Shown here in pieces: positions 8,151-17,878 of a DNA stretch of 64,000 nucleotides (positions within the stretch are counted from its first letter, which is position 1; each line of letters opens with the position of its first letter). Location of the stretch: positions 6,542,718 through 6,606,717 of the forward strand of contig NZ_CP022521.1 of NCBI RefSeq assembly GCF_002234535.1, given 5' to 3'. The notes beneath the pieces are model-generated. The model was not told the origin of the DNA, did no database searches, and worked only from the letters and a program-made list of their open reading frames with translations. Origin of the DNA: Actinoalloteichus hoggarensis. GTDB taxonomy: Bacteria; Actinomycetota; Actinomycetes; Mycobacteriales; Pseudonocardiaceae. The position numbers and the translations under genes were made by a program.

Positions 8151-10205
8151 TCAGTGTCGTGCCGCGAGGTCGCCGGACTCCTCGCCGGTGACGTCTCGCA
8201 GCAGCACGGCGGTGTCCAGTGTGCTCAGGGCGGGAGCCTCCCGGCCGAGCAGCGGAAGTTCGTTCATGCCGTTGAGCGCATCGAACTCCAGGGACGCGCC
8301 AGGCCGGCCGAGCGGCAGACCGTCACCGAGGCCGAGCCCCTCCAGGCCGCGCTGCCGGGAGTCGTCGGAATCCGCAAGAGCCGCTGTCCCGGACCCGGCC
8401 GCGCTCTGCTCGCCTGCGGCAAAAGCGCCCGTCTCGCTTGATCCCTCCTCGGCGGCCGGCCGAGTGGTCGCCTCTGTCCCGTCGGCGCCCCCGGCAACAC
8501 TCGCGGGCAGCCGGACCACGACGGCGCCGCCCTCGGCGACCGTGTCGCCAGTCGGCGCCGTCGGTGTGGGCAGGCTCACCATCACCATCGCCGGGTCGCT
8601 CAGCGACACCGAGCCGAACTCGTCGGCCAGCTCAGGAATCTCCGGCAGATCGGTCGGACCGGGCAGTCCCCACGACTTGGCCTGGATCGCGGGCAGCATC
8701 GGCAGATCGGCAGGCTCCTCGGCGAGCGCCCACACCCGGGGCAGCTCCACCGTCGGCCGGTCGTCGCCCTCGATCCGAACGGCGGCATCGGACGCGCCCG
8801 AGTCGGCCGGCTGCGCGGCGGCGAACTCCGCGGGCGTCGCCGCGTCCATGCCCTCGACGGCGGGCGCGGGAGCGGGCAGCGCGACCGCAGGAGGCATGGT
8901 CACCCCGAGACCGCCGAGCCTGCCCATCTCCGGCAGTACGCTCACCGGAGAGAGCGATGCGCTGCGCACGAACTCGATCAGCTCCGGGATACGCGGCAGA
9001 TCTCCCGCACCGGGCAGGAGCTCGCCCCACACCGCGAGCGGATCGACGTCCCCGGCGACGGGAGCGGCGGCCAGCGGGCCTCGGCTCAGGCTCGCACGAA
9101 TCACCTCGGTGGGAACCGACGACAGCCGAAGCATCGAGCCGTCGGGCAGGACGCTCTCGGCGTGTCCGGGCAGTTCGACCTGATCCGTCGAGCGCGCGGT
9201 GCCGATGCCCGCCGCGGTGACGTGATCGCCGACGGCGGAGTCGTCCGCGTTCCTGGTCAGCTCGGTGATCCTCGGCAGCTCCGTCGTCACCGACGAGTCC
9301 AGCACCGACGCCTGATGAAGCCTGCCCGCGAGCTCACGTGACGAGAACTCGGTCGTCTCCGCCGTCGTGTCCACGCCCCGAGGCGCCGACGGGGCCGGCT
9401 CGGTGAGGATCTGCCCGGTCATCACCCGGTGCAGGCCGTGGAAGAGCGGTCCGACGGGCAGCCGGTCGAGGGTCTGGGCGGACAGCGTCCCGGTGGACGA
9501 GTTGACATCGGCCCAGACATCCCAGTACTCGGCGATCTGGCGGTGCTGGCTGAAACGAGGCTGGTCGTAGTCGGGGAGCGCCGCGTCGTCGGCCGCAGGC
9601 ATCGTCATGGTGTTCCTGCTTTCCTGCTGAACGGGAAGGTCGGGGGAGCCGCTGCTGATGCGGGGGAACGCGGCGGCGGGGCTGGTCTCGGAACCGGACA
9701 CCTCGGCGGCGATTCCGGTGGGCGGTGCGGTCTGCGGAACGAGGAATCCGGTGAAGAAGCCGGCCGAGCTCGCGGGGATCGCCTCCGCCGTGCGGTCCGG
9801 GCAGCATTCGAGTGCCCCGGAGACGGCATCGGTGACGGGCGACTCGATCTCGGCCGACGCCATCCCCGGTCCGGCGATCAACAGGCCGCCGGTCACGAGT
9901 GCGGCGCGCACGCCTCGGTGAATGCCGTCACGAAAGGAGAATGCATCGCGGTACGGTCCGTTCTCCGCGATGCGACGCGGGGCGGAATCACGGAGGGAAT
10001 GCGCGCCGAATGAAGGCTGTTCATCGCGCCGGGCGTGAGTGCCGGTGGAGTGAGAACGACTCTCGCGTCGAGTTCCGCACTCGTCCGATACGTCACGAGC
10101 GTCGGGAACGGCCTGGCTGTGGTCTCCGCCTGCACCTCCGGCGGGAAGCTCATCTCTGCGGTGCTTCGCCCAAGTCTGCATGGGAGTTCTCCTTCCGTCA
10201 TTCAT
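8151..10205 (-). CDS. large secreted protein of unknown function with LPxIxEL repeats
   Basis: A 684-residue protein I cannot assign. After about 90 hydrophilic residues comes a hydrophobic export segment (RGVRAALVTGGLLIAGPGMASA, split around residues 94-115), so either the start is further downstream at a non-ATG codon or the protein has a long cytoplasmic lead. The exported part is acidic, Ala/Ser/Thr/Pro-rich and carries spaced copies of a short motif: ELPRITEL, DLPRIPELIE, ELPRVWAL and DLPEIPELAD. No catalytic motif and no LPxTG sorting signal were found. The smaller secreted protein upstream (10420-11439, same strand, 214 bases apart) has a similar design, and both may be surface or matrix components. 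Confidence 0.7.
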   Translation of the reverse strand: MNDGRRTPMQTWAKHRRDELPAGGAGGDHSQAVPDARDVSDECGTRRESRSHSTGTHARRDEQPSFGAHSLRDSAPRRIAENGPYRDAFSFRDGIHRGVRAALVTGGLLIAGPGMASAEIESPVTDAVSGALECCPDRTAEAIPASSAGFFTGFLVPQTAPPTGIAAEVSGSETSPAAAFPRISSGSPDLPVQQESRNTMTMPAADDAALPDYDQPRFSQHRQIAEYWDVWADVNSSTGTLSAQTLDRLPVGPLFHGLHRVMTGQILTEPAPSAPRGVDTTAETTEFSSRELAGRLHQASVLDSSVTTELPRITELTRNADDSAVGDHVTAAGIGTARSTDQVELPGHAESVLPDGSMLRLSSVPTEVIRASLSRGPLAAAPVAGDVDPLAVWGELLPGAGDLPRIPELIEFVRSASLSPVSVLPEMGRLGGLGVTMPPAVALPAPAPAVEGMDAATPAEFAAAQPADSGASDAAVRIEGDDRPTVELPRVWALAEEPADLPMLPAIQAKSWGLPGPTDLPEIPELADEFGSVSLSDPAMVMVSLPTPTAPTGDTVAEGGAVVVRLPASVAGGADGTEATTRPAAEEGSSETGAFAAGEQSAAGSGTAALADSDDSRQRGLEGLGLGDGLPLGRPGASLEFDALNGMNELPLLGREAPALSTLDTAVLLRDVTGEESGDLAARH

Positions 10206-10419
10206 GGCCCGAGAGCGATGAGAAGGGGGATGGCCGAGCCGGTCCGAGAAGGCGGACTGATCACGCTGCGGACCCGACCACCCTGTTCAGGGACGGGTGT
10301 GGACGCGCTGCGGCGACGACACCCGAGGATGGGCAGGAACGGCATCGGCGGAGAGAACTCGGACACGCAGGAGAACCACCCGCAGCGACGAGCCGGAAGG
10401 CCGATACCGCGTGCGGGAT

Positions 10420-11439
10420 TCAGTCAGGAGTGGTGCCGGGCTGCTCGGCGAATTCAGCCGAGGAGCCGATGGCGGCAGGCTGCACGGCCGAGCCGGCCGT
10501 ACGCAGCGGGGAGTGCGCGACGGGGACCACGTAACCGGGGATGACGCCGCCCGCGAGATTGGCGCCGGAGTGCGCGGACGACGCGGAATGCGGCGCGATG
10601 CCCGTGCTCGGCAGCCGACCCGCACCGGACGCCACGCGCGCCTCCGCGTCGGCGGCATCGATCGAGACCGCCTCGGCGACGAACAACGGCGCAGACCGGG
10701 GCATCACGGAGAAGATGGACGCAGGACCGCCCGCGCCGACGCCTTTCGACACGTCGCCACGCTCGGCCTCGTCGGTCCTCTCCTCGTCGGACCCCGATTC
10801 CGATCCGTCCTGCTCATGGAGCGGTAGATCGGTGGGCCGGTCGAGAGGGCGCAACGGCCCCGAGGCCGGGGGACTCCCGACGGGACCCGGCTCCGAGGCG
10901 GCGGAGCCGCCCGAGCCGTCGAGACCGATCAGTGGCAGCAGCGAGGGCGCCTCCGGCAGCAGGCCGTCGTCGGAGTCGTCCTCCGAGCGCACCAGGCCGG
11001 TGATCCCGTCGGCCGCCTCGCCGATCGGCCGGATGACCGTGCGAAGCGGTCCGTCTTCGTCGTTCCCGTCGGCTTCCTGCGCGGCGGACTCGTCCGCATG
11101 AGGCACTGACAGAAGCCGGCCCGCACCCTCGAGGGGCACCTCGACGACCTGGTCGACCGTGTCGATCAGCTCGAGGTCGGTGAGCCGAGAGACGCCGCCG
11201 TCGGTGAGACCGCCCAGCAGACCGGCCGGGCGGCCGGACTCCGGATACGACGACGGGTGCGCAGAGGCCGAGTCCGCGCTGGCGGCACTGGAGAACGTCC
11301 ACGCCGCTGCGGTGCAGGCCGCCGTGCCGCCCAGGATCAGCAGGGCACGCGACAGGGCATGCCGCAGGCGGCGTGCTCCCGTCTGTGACCGCCGATCGGA
11401 TCCGGACACCGGTTCGCCTCTCGTCGACTGGAAAATCAC
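10420..11439 (-). CDS. secreted acidic protein of unknown function
   Basis: A 339-residue protein with an N-terminal signal: a basic region (RRLRHALSR), then ALLILGGTAACTAAAWTF and an ASA cleavage-like site near residue 55. The mature protein is rich in Gly, Ser, Asp and Glu, with an acidic patch around 195-225 (DGSESGSDEERTDEAE) and a hydrophobic C-terminal stretch (GGVIPGYVVPVAHSPL). There is no recognisable enzyme domain and no terminal anchor. It lies upstream of and parallel to the larger secreted protein at 8151. Such paired Ala/Gly-rich exported proteins are common but undescribed in Pseudonocardiales (recall, not checked). Confidence 0.7.
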   Translation of the reverse strand: MIFQSTRGEPVSGSDRRSQTGARRLRHALSRALLILGGTAACTAAAWTFSSAASADSASAHPSSYPESGRPAGLLGGLTDGGVSRLTDLELIDTVDQVVEVPLEGAGRLLSVPHADESAAQEADGNDEDGPLRTVIRPIGEAADGITGLVRSEDDSDDGLLPEAPSLLPLIGLDGSGGSAASEPGPVGSPPASGPLRPLDRPTDLPLHEQDGSESGSDEERTDEAERGDVSKGVGAGGPASIFSVMPRSAPLFVAEAVSIDAADAEARVASGAGRLPSTGIAPHSASSAHSGANLAGGVIPGYVVPVAHSPLRTAGSAVQPAAIGSSAEFAEQPGTTPD

Positions 11440-11685
11440 CGCACATGACGGATTCCGTTGAATCCGGGGAACGTCTGTTCCCTCGTGCTGTGGTGATCAC
11501 AGTACCCAGTAGGAATGCCTCGACGTTAGACCCGCACCCGAAGATCACCGGACCGGATGAATGATCGCCAGTAGAGATCACCTGTCGTTCTCGTCGTCCG
11601 GAAATACTGTGGCGTCGAACTCCCTCGGATGAGTGGGACTGCCGGTTATCGTGACGCATAGCCGACATCGAGACGGACGACGCGA

Positions 11686-13911
11686 TCAGCCGCGTTTCAG
11701 GACTCGCGTGGTCCCCGCCGCGGCCGTGGACGCCAGAATCCAGCCGGCGGCGGTCAACACGCCCGCCGTCCACTGCGAGGAACCGTCGATACGCCAGACA
11801 CCGTCATGACCGAGATTCACCACCGGTAACAGCAGATCCGCCGACAGCAGCCACGGATTCCACACCGGATTCTGCCCGTCGTCGAGCTTGTCCATCCGGT
11901 GACCCTCGAACCACCAGGCGCCGCCGAGCCAGAACAGCACCAGCCAACACCCCGCCAACCAGGGTCGATAGCCGTATCCGACGGTGAACTCCTGCAGTCT
12001 GCCCCACAGGCGGCCGACCGGACCCAACGCGGCGAATCGTCGCTTCTGTTTGGCGAACAGCACCCGGTCGGCCTGCTCGTCGTCCCCGGACTCCCGATAG
12101 GACCTCGCCAGCTGCTCATACGGCCACGGCAGATAGCTCGGCAGCACGCGGCGCAGCCAGCCGAGTCGCGTCCGCACCGTCACGGGCGGCGCCGCCGCGA
12201 TGGACTCGAACGCGAAGTCCTCCAGCTCCACGCCGCCCTCCGCCGCCCACAGCTCCGGGGCGTCGGATACCGACGTGGCCTTCGCCCTGGTCAGGATCAC
12301 CGATCCCTTCGGCGGCACACCGAACCGGAACACGAAGCGCGGAGCCGACAGGCCGTAGGCGTTCAGGGCGGGCGTGGCGGTGCTCTGCCGGCCCCGGTCG
12401 ACGGCGCCGCCCAAGGTCGCCTCGTGGAAGCTCACCCGTTTGCCCGCCTCGACGAGCCGGACCCGGACGCCGCCCGTCGCGACGAAGCCCCTGCTGCACA
12501 ACAGGTCCTTGCCCACGACCGCCACTCGCGCGTCCAGCGACGGCTTGATCGTGCCGTCCTGCCTGCATCGAGGCATGGTGAGCCGGGCTCCGGTGCAGTC
12601 GAGGCTCGAACCGATCTGCGCGTTCTGCAGTCGTACCGAGCCCTCCGCCACGAGGTGCTGGAGGAACAGGCTGCCGCCGACGTGAAGCCGATCGGCCAGC
12701 AGCACGTCCAGCCCTCGGCCGTGCAGTCGTCCGCCGGTGAGTCGGGCGTTGCCCCGGATGCTCGCGTCGACGAGCCGAACCTGGCCGTAGGCGGTCAGCG
12801 GTGACTCGTTGCCGTTCGCCGCGCCGACGCGGGCTCGCGCCTCCAGGTCGCCGCCGATCCGGACCCCGTCGGCCAGCAGCGCCACCGGGATGCGCGGCGA
12901 GTCGGCCGAGGGGCCGACGGCGGGCGGCGTCGCGACGCTCGCGGGCCGCCCCAGTGTGGCGCCGGAGAGGTGCAGGTGACCACCGATCTCGGCCGAGGGC
13001 AGCCGGAGGGAGCCGACCACCCGCAGGTCGTCGTCCAGTTCGAGGTTGCCCTCGATGCGGATCCGGTCGGCCACCAGGGCGGCGTCGGCATCGAGCTCCC
13101 CGCTGGGGATGACCGTCATGTGGCGCTCCGAGGTCACCGGGATCGCCAGCCGCGCTCCGGAGAACACGGCGTCTCCGCCGATCCTCGCGCCGGTCAGCAT
13201 GATCCGACCCTGGGAGACGAAGCGGTTCCGGCCGGTGTCGCAGAAGAGGTTGCCCGTCACCACCAGCCCGGACGCCTCCAACGCACAGCCCGCCATGTTG
13301 CCGAGCCGCGCACCGGTCAGATGGAGACTGCCGCCGATCTCGGCGCCGCGCAGCCGGACCTCGCCGAACGCCTGCAGCCGAGTGGCCTGGACGGAGCCTG
13401 AGACCTTCAGCCGGGCCGCGAGCAGCGCGTGATCGGGGCTGCCGCGCAGGACGGCGTCGGCCAGCCGAAGGGTGCCGCGGACCTCTCCGTCGGTGAGGTC
13501 GACCACGCCGTCGCTGCGGAATCCGCCCTCCAGCACCAGATCGCTGTCCACGCACATGTTCCGGCCCGACAGCGCGGGCATCCGGCAGCCTGTCATCCGC
13601 AGCCCGGTGATCCGTGACATCTGAAGTTCCACGGGCCCGTCGAACCGGCAGTCCCGGAGGTCGATGAGGTGCCGTACCTCGGCGGCCTCCAGGTTCAGCT
13701 CACCGGTCACCCGGGCACCGATGAGCCGTAAGGCCGGTATGCCCGTCGGCCTGACCCGGTAGAGCCCGGTGAGCAGTCCGCTGAGGAACGCGCCCCGGAT
13801 CGACCGGGTGCCGTCGCCGTCGGGCAGCCGTAGGACGTCGCCGCCCGCGAAGCAGCGCAGCACCGCCAGTTCCGGTTCGGTGAGATCGGCGTGCTTGACG
13901 TGATCCGCCAT
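11686..13911 (-). CDS. membrane protein with right-handed beta-helix repeats
   Basis: A 741-residue protein. After a short N-terminal helical region (ADLTEPELAVLRCFAGGDVLRLP) residues about 55-560 consist of degenerate repeats of about 20-25 residues of the form (V/I)RLxxAxIxGxLxLxGA, the spacing of pentapeptide-repeat or polymer-forming beta-helices. Two transmembrane helices follow near the C-terminus (PWLAGCWLVLFWLGGAWWF and WTAGVLTAAGWILASTAAAG), with a helix ending in YRPW before them. Relatives in Streptomyces are often labelled membrane-associated oxidoreductase, but no cofactor site is visible. It is divergent from the AI-2E-family gene, whose start is only 67 bases away, so a shared control region is likely. 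Confidence 0.75.
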   Translation of the reverse strand: MADHVKHADLTEPELAVLRCFAGGDVLRLPDGDGTRSIRGAFLSGLLTGLYRVRPTGIPALRLIGARVTGELNLEAAEVRHLIDLRDCRFDGPVELQMSRITGLRMTGCRMPALSGRNMCVDSDLVLEGGFRSDGVVDLTDGEVRGTLRLADAVLRGSPDHALLAARLKVSGSVQATRLQAFGEVRLRGAEIGGSLHLTGARLGNMAGCALEASGLVVTGNLFCDTGRNRFVSQGRIMLTGARIGGDAVFSGARLAIPVTSERHMTVIPSGELDADAALVADRIRIEGNLELDDDLRVVGSLRLPSAEIGGHLHLSGATLGRPASVATPPAVGPSADSPRIPVALLADGVRIGGDLEARARVGAANGNESPLTAYGQVRLVDASIRGNARLTGGRLHGRGLDVLLADRLHVGGSLFLQHLVAEGSVRLQNAQIGSSLDCTGARLTMPRCRQDGTIKPSLDARVAVVGKDLLCSRGFVATGGVRVRLVEAGKRVSFHEATLGGAVDRGRQSTATPALNAYGLSAPRFVFRFGVPPKGSVILTRAKATSVSDAPELWAAEGGVELEDFAFESIAAAPPVTVRTRLGWLRRVLPSYLPWPYEQLARSYRESGDDEQADRVLFAKQKRRFAALGPVGRLWGRLQEFTVGYGYRPWLAGCWLVLFWLGGAWWFEGHRMDKLDDGQNPVWNPWLLSADLLLPVVNLGHDGVWRIDGSSQWTAGVLTAAGWILASTAAAGTTRVLKRG

Positions 13912-13966
13912 CGAGCCCCCATCGCGGCGAGAGACCGATCCGTGCAGGACGCTCGGACCGGCGAGC

Positions 13967-13981
13967 TACCGTAAGTATGTG
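13967..13981 (+). promoter_or_regulatory. leaderless-type -10 element before the AI-2E gene
   Basis: TACCGT at 13967-13972 followed by exactly six bases and the GTG start at 13979. Transcription would begin at or next to the start codon. No ribosome-binding site precedes the GTG. Confidence 0.55.
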
Positions 13982-15205
13982 ACTGAGATGAAGCAGACCA
14001 GCCAAGATCCGGTGGATTCGTCGGTACCACGCGGTCTGCAGGTTGCCGGTGCGGTCTGTTGGCGGCTGCTCATCATCGCCGCGGCGCTGTGGGTGTTGAT
14101 GTGGATCGTGGTGGCGACGAGAGTCGTCGTGATCCCCATCGCGGTGGCGCTGCTGCTCTCCGCGTTAATGGCGCCCGCCGTCAACCGATTGACCAGATCG
14201 GGGGTCCCCAGGGGGCTGGCGGCGGGATTCGTCCTGATCGCGGGACTGGCGATCGTGGCGGGCGTGCTGACCTTCGTGATCAGCGCGTTCACCGATGGCC
14301 TGCCCGAGATGGTCGTCCGGCTGACGGCGAGCGTGGAGACGATCCGCAGCTGGCTGATCAACGGCCCGCTCAACCTGGAGCAGGAGCAGATCGACCAGTT
14401 CCTGGCCGGTCTGATCGACATGATCCAGGAGAATCAGGAGATCATCACCTCCGGCGCGCTGTCGACCGCGGCGACGGTCGGCGAGCTGATGGCGGGCATC
14501 CTCCTGACGCTGTTCACCTTGATCTTCTTCCTCTACGACGGTGAGAAGATCTGGTCCTACCTGGTCAAGATCGTGCCTCCGAACGTCCGCGCCCGTGTGC
14601 ACACGGCGGGCACCCGGTCCTTCCGCACGCTGGTCGGCTATGTCCGAGCGACCGCGCTGGTCGCCGTCGTCGACGCGGTGGGCATCGGCATCGGTCTGTT
14701 GATCCTCGACGTGCCGCTGGCGATCCCGCTGGCCGCACTGGTCTTCCTCGCCGCCTTCGTGCCGATCATCGGCGCCGTGCTCTCCGGCTCGGTCGCCGTG
14801 CTGGTCGCGCTGGTGACGGTGAATCCGGTGACCGCGCTGCTGGTGCTGCTGGTCGTGCTGCTGGTGCAGCAGCTCGAAGGTCATGTGCTCCAGCCGCTGC
14901 TGCTCGGCAGGGCGGTGCGACTGCACCCGCTCGCGGTGGTCCTCGCCATCGCCGTCGGCGTCGTGCAGGCGGGGATCGCAGGCGCGTTGCTGGTGGTCCC
15001 GCTGCTGGCCGTGCTGAACGCCGCCTTCAAGTCACTTCGGCAGGACGCCGCGAACGAGCCGGAGGAGGAGCCGCAGCGGCCGCGGCTGACACTGCCCAAG
15101 CTGCACCGGCTGAACCCGGGCAGGGCACGCGCCGTGCTGCCCAGGATCCGCAGGCCCGGCACCCGACGTCAGTCGCCCAAGAACACGGAGCAGAACGAGA
15201 GCTGA
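13979..15205 (+). CDS. AI-2E family transporter (TqsA/PerM-like permease)
   Basis: A 408-residue integral membrane protein of the AI-2E exporter family. There are two or three helices at about 20-110, a soluble stretch with an amphipathic region (EQEQIDQFLAGLIDMIQENQ) at about 137-165, then four or five helices including the family-typical LVAVVDAVGIGIGL and the VLLVQQLEGHVLQPLLLG segment near 300. The C-terminal tail of about 60 residues is basic. Members move small hydrophobic molecules or act in ion homeostasis, and the name reflects E. coli TqsA only. GTG at 13979 is preferred because of the -10 element six bases upstream; ATG at 13988 is the alternative. Confidence 0.9.
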   Translation: MTEMKQTSQDPVDSSVPRGLQVAGAVCWRLLIIAAALWVLMWIVVATRVVVIPIAVALLLSALMAPAVNRLTRSGVPRGLAAGFVLIAGLAIVAGVLTFVISAFTDGLPEMVVRLTASVETIRSWLINGPLNLEQEQIDQFLAGLIDMIQENQEIITSGALSTAATVGELMAGILLTLFTLIFFLYDGEKIWSYLVKIVPPNVRARVHTAGTRSFRTLVGYVRATALVAVVDAVGIGIGLLILDVPLAIPLAALVFLAAFVPIIGAVLSGSVAVLVALVTVNPVTALLVLLVVLLVQQLEGHVLQPLLLGRAVRLHPLAVVLAIAVGVVQAGIAGALLVVPLLAVLNAAFKSLRQDAANEPEEEPQRPRLTLPKLHRLNPGRARAVLPRIRRPGTRRQSPKNTEQNES

Positions 15206-15270
15206 CCGAGCGCCGCGATCGCGGAGTCGTCCCGAGTCCGCCGGGGTCGTCGGCCGAGGGCGCCGGGAGA

Positions 15271-16467
15271 TCAGGCCATGGTGACGAGGTTGCGGCCGGA
15301 CCCCTTGGCGGCGAGCAGCGCCGAATCGGCCGCGGCCAGCAGGTCGGGCAGTTCGTAGCCGAAGCGCTGCGTCGTCGCCACGCCGATGCTGACCGTCAGA
15401 CCCGAGAGCTCGTGCGGGATGCCCTCCGCCGTGGTCAGGGGCACCCGGAGGTCGGCGACGGAGCGGCGGACACGTTGCGCGATGGCCTCGGCCTCGGACG
15501 AGCCGGTGGTGGGGAGCAGGATGACGAACTCCTCACCGCCGAACCGGCCGACGAGGTCGCCGCGGCGGATGTTGGTGCGCAGCAGGAGCGCGACGGCGGC
15601 CAGCACCGAGTCCCCGGCCAGGTGCCCGAGATCGTCGTTGACCCGTTTGAAGTGATCGAGGTCGAGCAGGAGCACCGCGGTCGGGTGCTTCCGGCTCTCG
15701 GCGCGCCGCAGCTCGTCGACCGCGAGCCGGTCCCAGTGCATCGAGTTGGCCAAGCCGGTCTTGGCGTCACGCTGTGCCGAACGCCGCCACTGCGGCAGGT
15801 GGCCGACCTGTTCGAGCAGCACCATCGGCGCGCCCGCCAGCATCGCCATCAGGGGGTCGTCGACGACGACCCGGGCCATCAACACCCCCACGCTGACGGC
15901 GACGATGCCGAGGGTGATGTCGATCGGGTCGCCGAGGATCTCCGCGCCCGTCGCCTTCGGTCTGCGCAGTCGCAGGCCGAGCGCGATGATCGCGGCTCTG
16001 GCCAGCACGAGTACCGCCCCCGCCGCCAGCAGCAGGGCGGGGTGCCAGCTCGGCGTCTCCCAGCCGAGGACCAGCCGCCCGGCGAGTGTGGCCAGCACGG
16101 TTCCCGCCGTGGCGAAGAACCAGCGATGCGGCTCGGTCCTCGGGACGATCACACCGTAGAGGGCGGGCCCGAGCAGCAGCAGGATGAGCAGGTTCGGCGG
16201 CAGCACCATGATCCCGGCCACCAGATAGCACGCATGCACCGACCACGGGCTTCGCTTGGCGTCGCGCGAGAGATGAATGAAGACCGAGGTGCCGACGATC
16301 ACGGCGGTGGCGGTGACGGCGATGCCCGCGAACCGCGTGACGTCCAGGTCGGTCGGCGGCTCGGCGCCGACCAGCACGATGGCCGAGGCGGTCAGAGCCG
16401 CGGCGTCGACGGCCAGCCAATAGCACAGTGCACCCAGAGGGAGCGTCCACAAGGACCACTTCCGCAC
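15271..16467 (-). CDS. membrane diguanylate cyclase
   Basis: A 398-residue protein with six or seven transmembrane helices (residues about 5-225) and a C-terminal GGDEF domain (about 235-398). The domain is intact: DAKTGLANSMHWDRL at its start, LLLDLDHFKRVNDDLGHLAGD as substrate and metal site, the signature RFGGEEF, and an RRGD sequence five residues before GGEEF, which is the RxxD product-inhibition site. It should make cyclic di-GMP and be feedback-controlled. No separate periplasmic sensor domain is seen, so the membrane block may itself be the sensor. In contrast to the protein at 6409, every catalytic residue is present. Confidence 0.92.
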   Translation of the reverse strand: MRKWSLWTLPLGALCYWLAVDAAALTASAIVLVGAEPPTDLDVTRFAGIAVTATAVIVGTSVFIHLSRDAKRSPWSVHACYLVAGIMVLPPNLLILLLLGPALYGVIVPRTEPHRWFFATAGTVLATLAGRLVLGWETPSWHPALLLAAGAVLVLARAAIIALGLRLRRPKATGAEILGDPIDITLGIVAVSVGVLMARVVVDDPLMAMLAGAPMVLLEQVGHLPQWRRSAQRDAKTGLANSMHWDRLAVDELRRAESRKHPTAVLLLDLDHFKRVNDDLGHLAGDSVLAAVALLLRTNIRRGDLVGRFGGEEFVILLPTTGSSEAEAIAQRVRRSVADLRVPLTTAEGIPHELSGLTVSIGVATTQRFGYELPDLLAAADSALLAAKGSGRNLVTMA

Positions 16468-16699
16468 GGTGCCTCCCCGCGTGTACGGGTTGAGGGCCGA
16501 CGCGAAACCGTCCTGGGTGGCGCTCCGCCGAGCGTGACCTCACCTCAGAAATCCCTCTCCGACGGACGGCTCCCCACCCCGTCGGCCCTCCCCCTGTTGT
16601 TCAAGTCAGCCTGACACACCAGACGAGACAGCAGAAGACCGCCACCTGGGGGGCGACGCAGACACGAACGGAATAACAATGACACCGGAGGAGGAATAC

Positions 16700-17878
16700 G
16701 TGGAGCGATCAGGTACACCCGATCCAGTTACCCGAAGTCGAATAGACACCACGACTCCGCTCTGGCGAGGCGCCGTCATCCTACGGATCGTCACCCTGCT
16801 GTTCGCGGCAGCCGGCGTGCTGGTCAACATCGATCGATACAGTCGGCCGGAGCTGGGGATCGCCGTCCTGTCGGCGATGGCGGCATGGACCGGCATCACG
16901 ACAGTCCTCTATCTCCAGCCCGCCAGACGGAGCGACGGCCTGGTGCTCGCCGACCTCCTGCTCACCCAGGCGTTGGTGCTCGCATCCGAATACGTGCTCA
17001 GTCCGGATCAGCTCGCCGTGTCCACCACTCCGCTGGTGACCACGATCTGGGCGCCGGGCGCGGTCATCGTCTTCGCGGTGCGGCGGGGACCGGCGGCGGG
17101 CGTGCTCGCGGGACTCCTCGCCTCGGTGACCAACATCCTGCCGAGGGGCTACCTCAACATCGACCTCGTCAGGGACGCGGTGCTGCTCACCGGCGTCGGT
17201 CTGGTGCTCGGACTGATCGCCGTCACGGCACGACACTCCGAGGAACGGCTGCGCAGGGCCGTCCGACTCGACGCGGCGACCACGGAACGAGAACGGCTCG
17301 CTCGGATGGTGCACGACAGCGTGCTCCAGGTGTTGGCACGGGTCCGCCGACGGGGCGCGGAACTGGGCGGTGAGGCCGCCGAGCTGGCCCGGCTGGCCGG
17401 CGAGCAGGAGGTCGCGCTGCGCAACCTGGTCAGCACCGCGCCACAGGAGCCATCGGAGTCGGACGAGGTCGACCTCGGGGTGGGCCTGCGGCTGCTCGCG
17501 ACCTCCCGTGTCGAGGTCTCCGTTCCCGCCACGCCTGTCCTGCTGCCGTCGGCGACGGCGGCCGAGCTGCTGGCGGTCGTCGCCGAGGCGTTGACCAATG
17601 TGGACGAGCACGCGGGACCCTCCGCCTCCGCGTGGGTTCTGCTGGAGGACCTCGGTGACAGCGTGATCCTCAGCGTGCGCGACGACGGGGTGGGCATTCC
17701 GGCGGGCAGACTCGCCGAGGCCGAGTCCGCCGGTCGAATGGGAGTGTGTCTGTCGATGCGGGGGCGGGTGTCCGCACTCGGCGGGACTCTCACGGTGGAG
17801 ACGGCGCCGGGCGCGGGCACCGAATGGGAGGCGCGGGTGCCCCGGACGGCCGAGCGAGAGAGGCAGCGACGGCGATGA
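16700..17878 (+). CDS. sensor histidine kinase, NarL-system type
   Basis: An approximately 392-residue kinase. Four to six transmembrane helices occupy residues about 20-180. The dimerisation/phosphoacceptor segment of the HisKA_3 class is ERERLARMVHDSVLQVL, with the phosphorylated His followed by Asp. The C-terminal ATPase domain has the N box EALTNVDEHA and the G box DDGVGIP. The GTG at 16700 is preferred because a strong GGAGGAGGA ribosome-binding site ends four bases before it; an in-frame ATG at 16679 lies upstream of that site. The stop overlaps the response regulator start (ATGA), so the pair is translationally coupled. The signal is unknown. Confidence 0.92.
   Translation: MERSGTPDPVTRSRIDTTTPLWRGAVILRIVTLLFAAAGVLVNIDRYSRPELGIAVLSAMAAWTGITTVLYLQPARRSDGLVLADLLLTQALVLASEYVLSPDQLAVSTTPLVTTIWAPGAVIVFAVRRGPAAGVLAGLLASVTNILPRGYLNIDLVRDAVLLTGVGLVLGLIAVTARHSEERLRRAVRLDAATTERERLARMVHDSVLQVLARVRRRGAELGGEAAELARLAGEQEVALRNLVSTAPQEPSESDEVDLGVGLRLLATSRVEVSVPATPVLLPSATAAELLAVVAEALTNVDEHAGPSASAWVLLEDLGDSVILSVRDDGVGIPAGRLAEAESAGRMGVCLSMRGRVSALGGTLTVETAPGAGTEWEARVPRTAERERQRRR

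Noticed and set aside
7330..9183. 617-codon plus-strand frame
   Set aside because: It runs opposite the secreted-protein gene and into the gap; Ser/Arg/Pro shadow composition, no ribosome-binding site.
11491..11503. CRP-like site TGTGGTGATCACA
   Set aside because: The spacing is shorter than the TGTGA-N6-TCACA geometry and only the inner GTGATCAC is symmetric.
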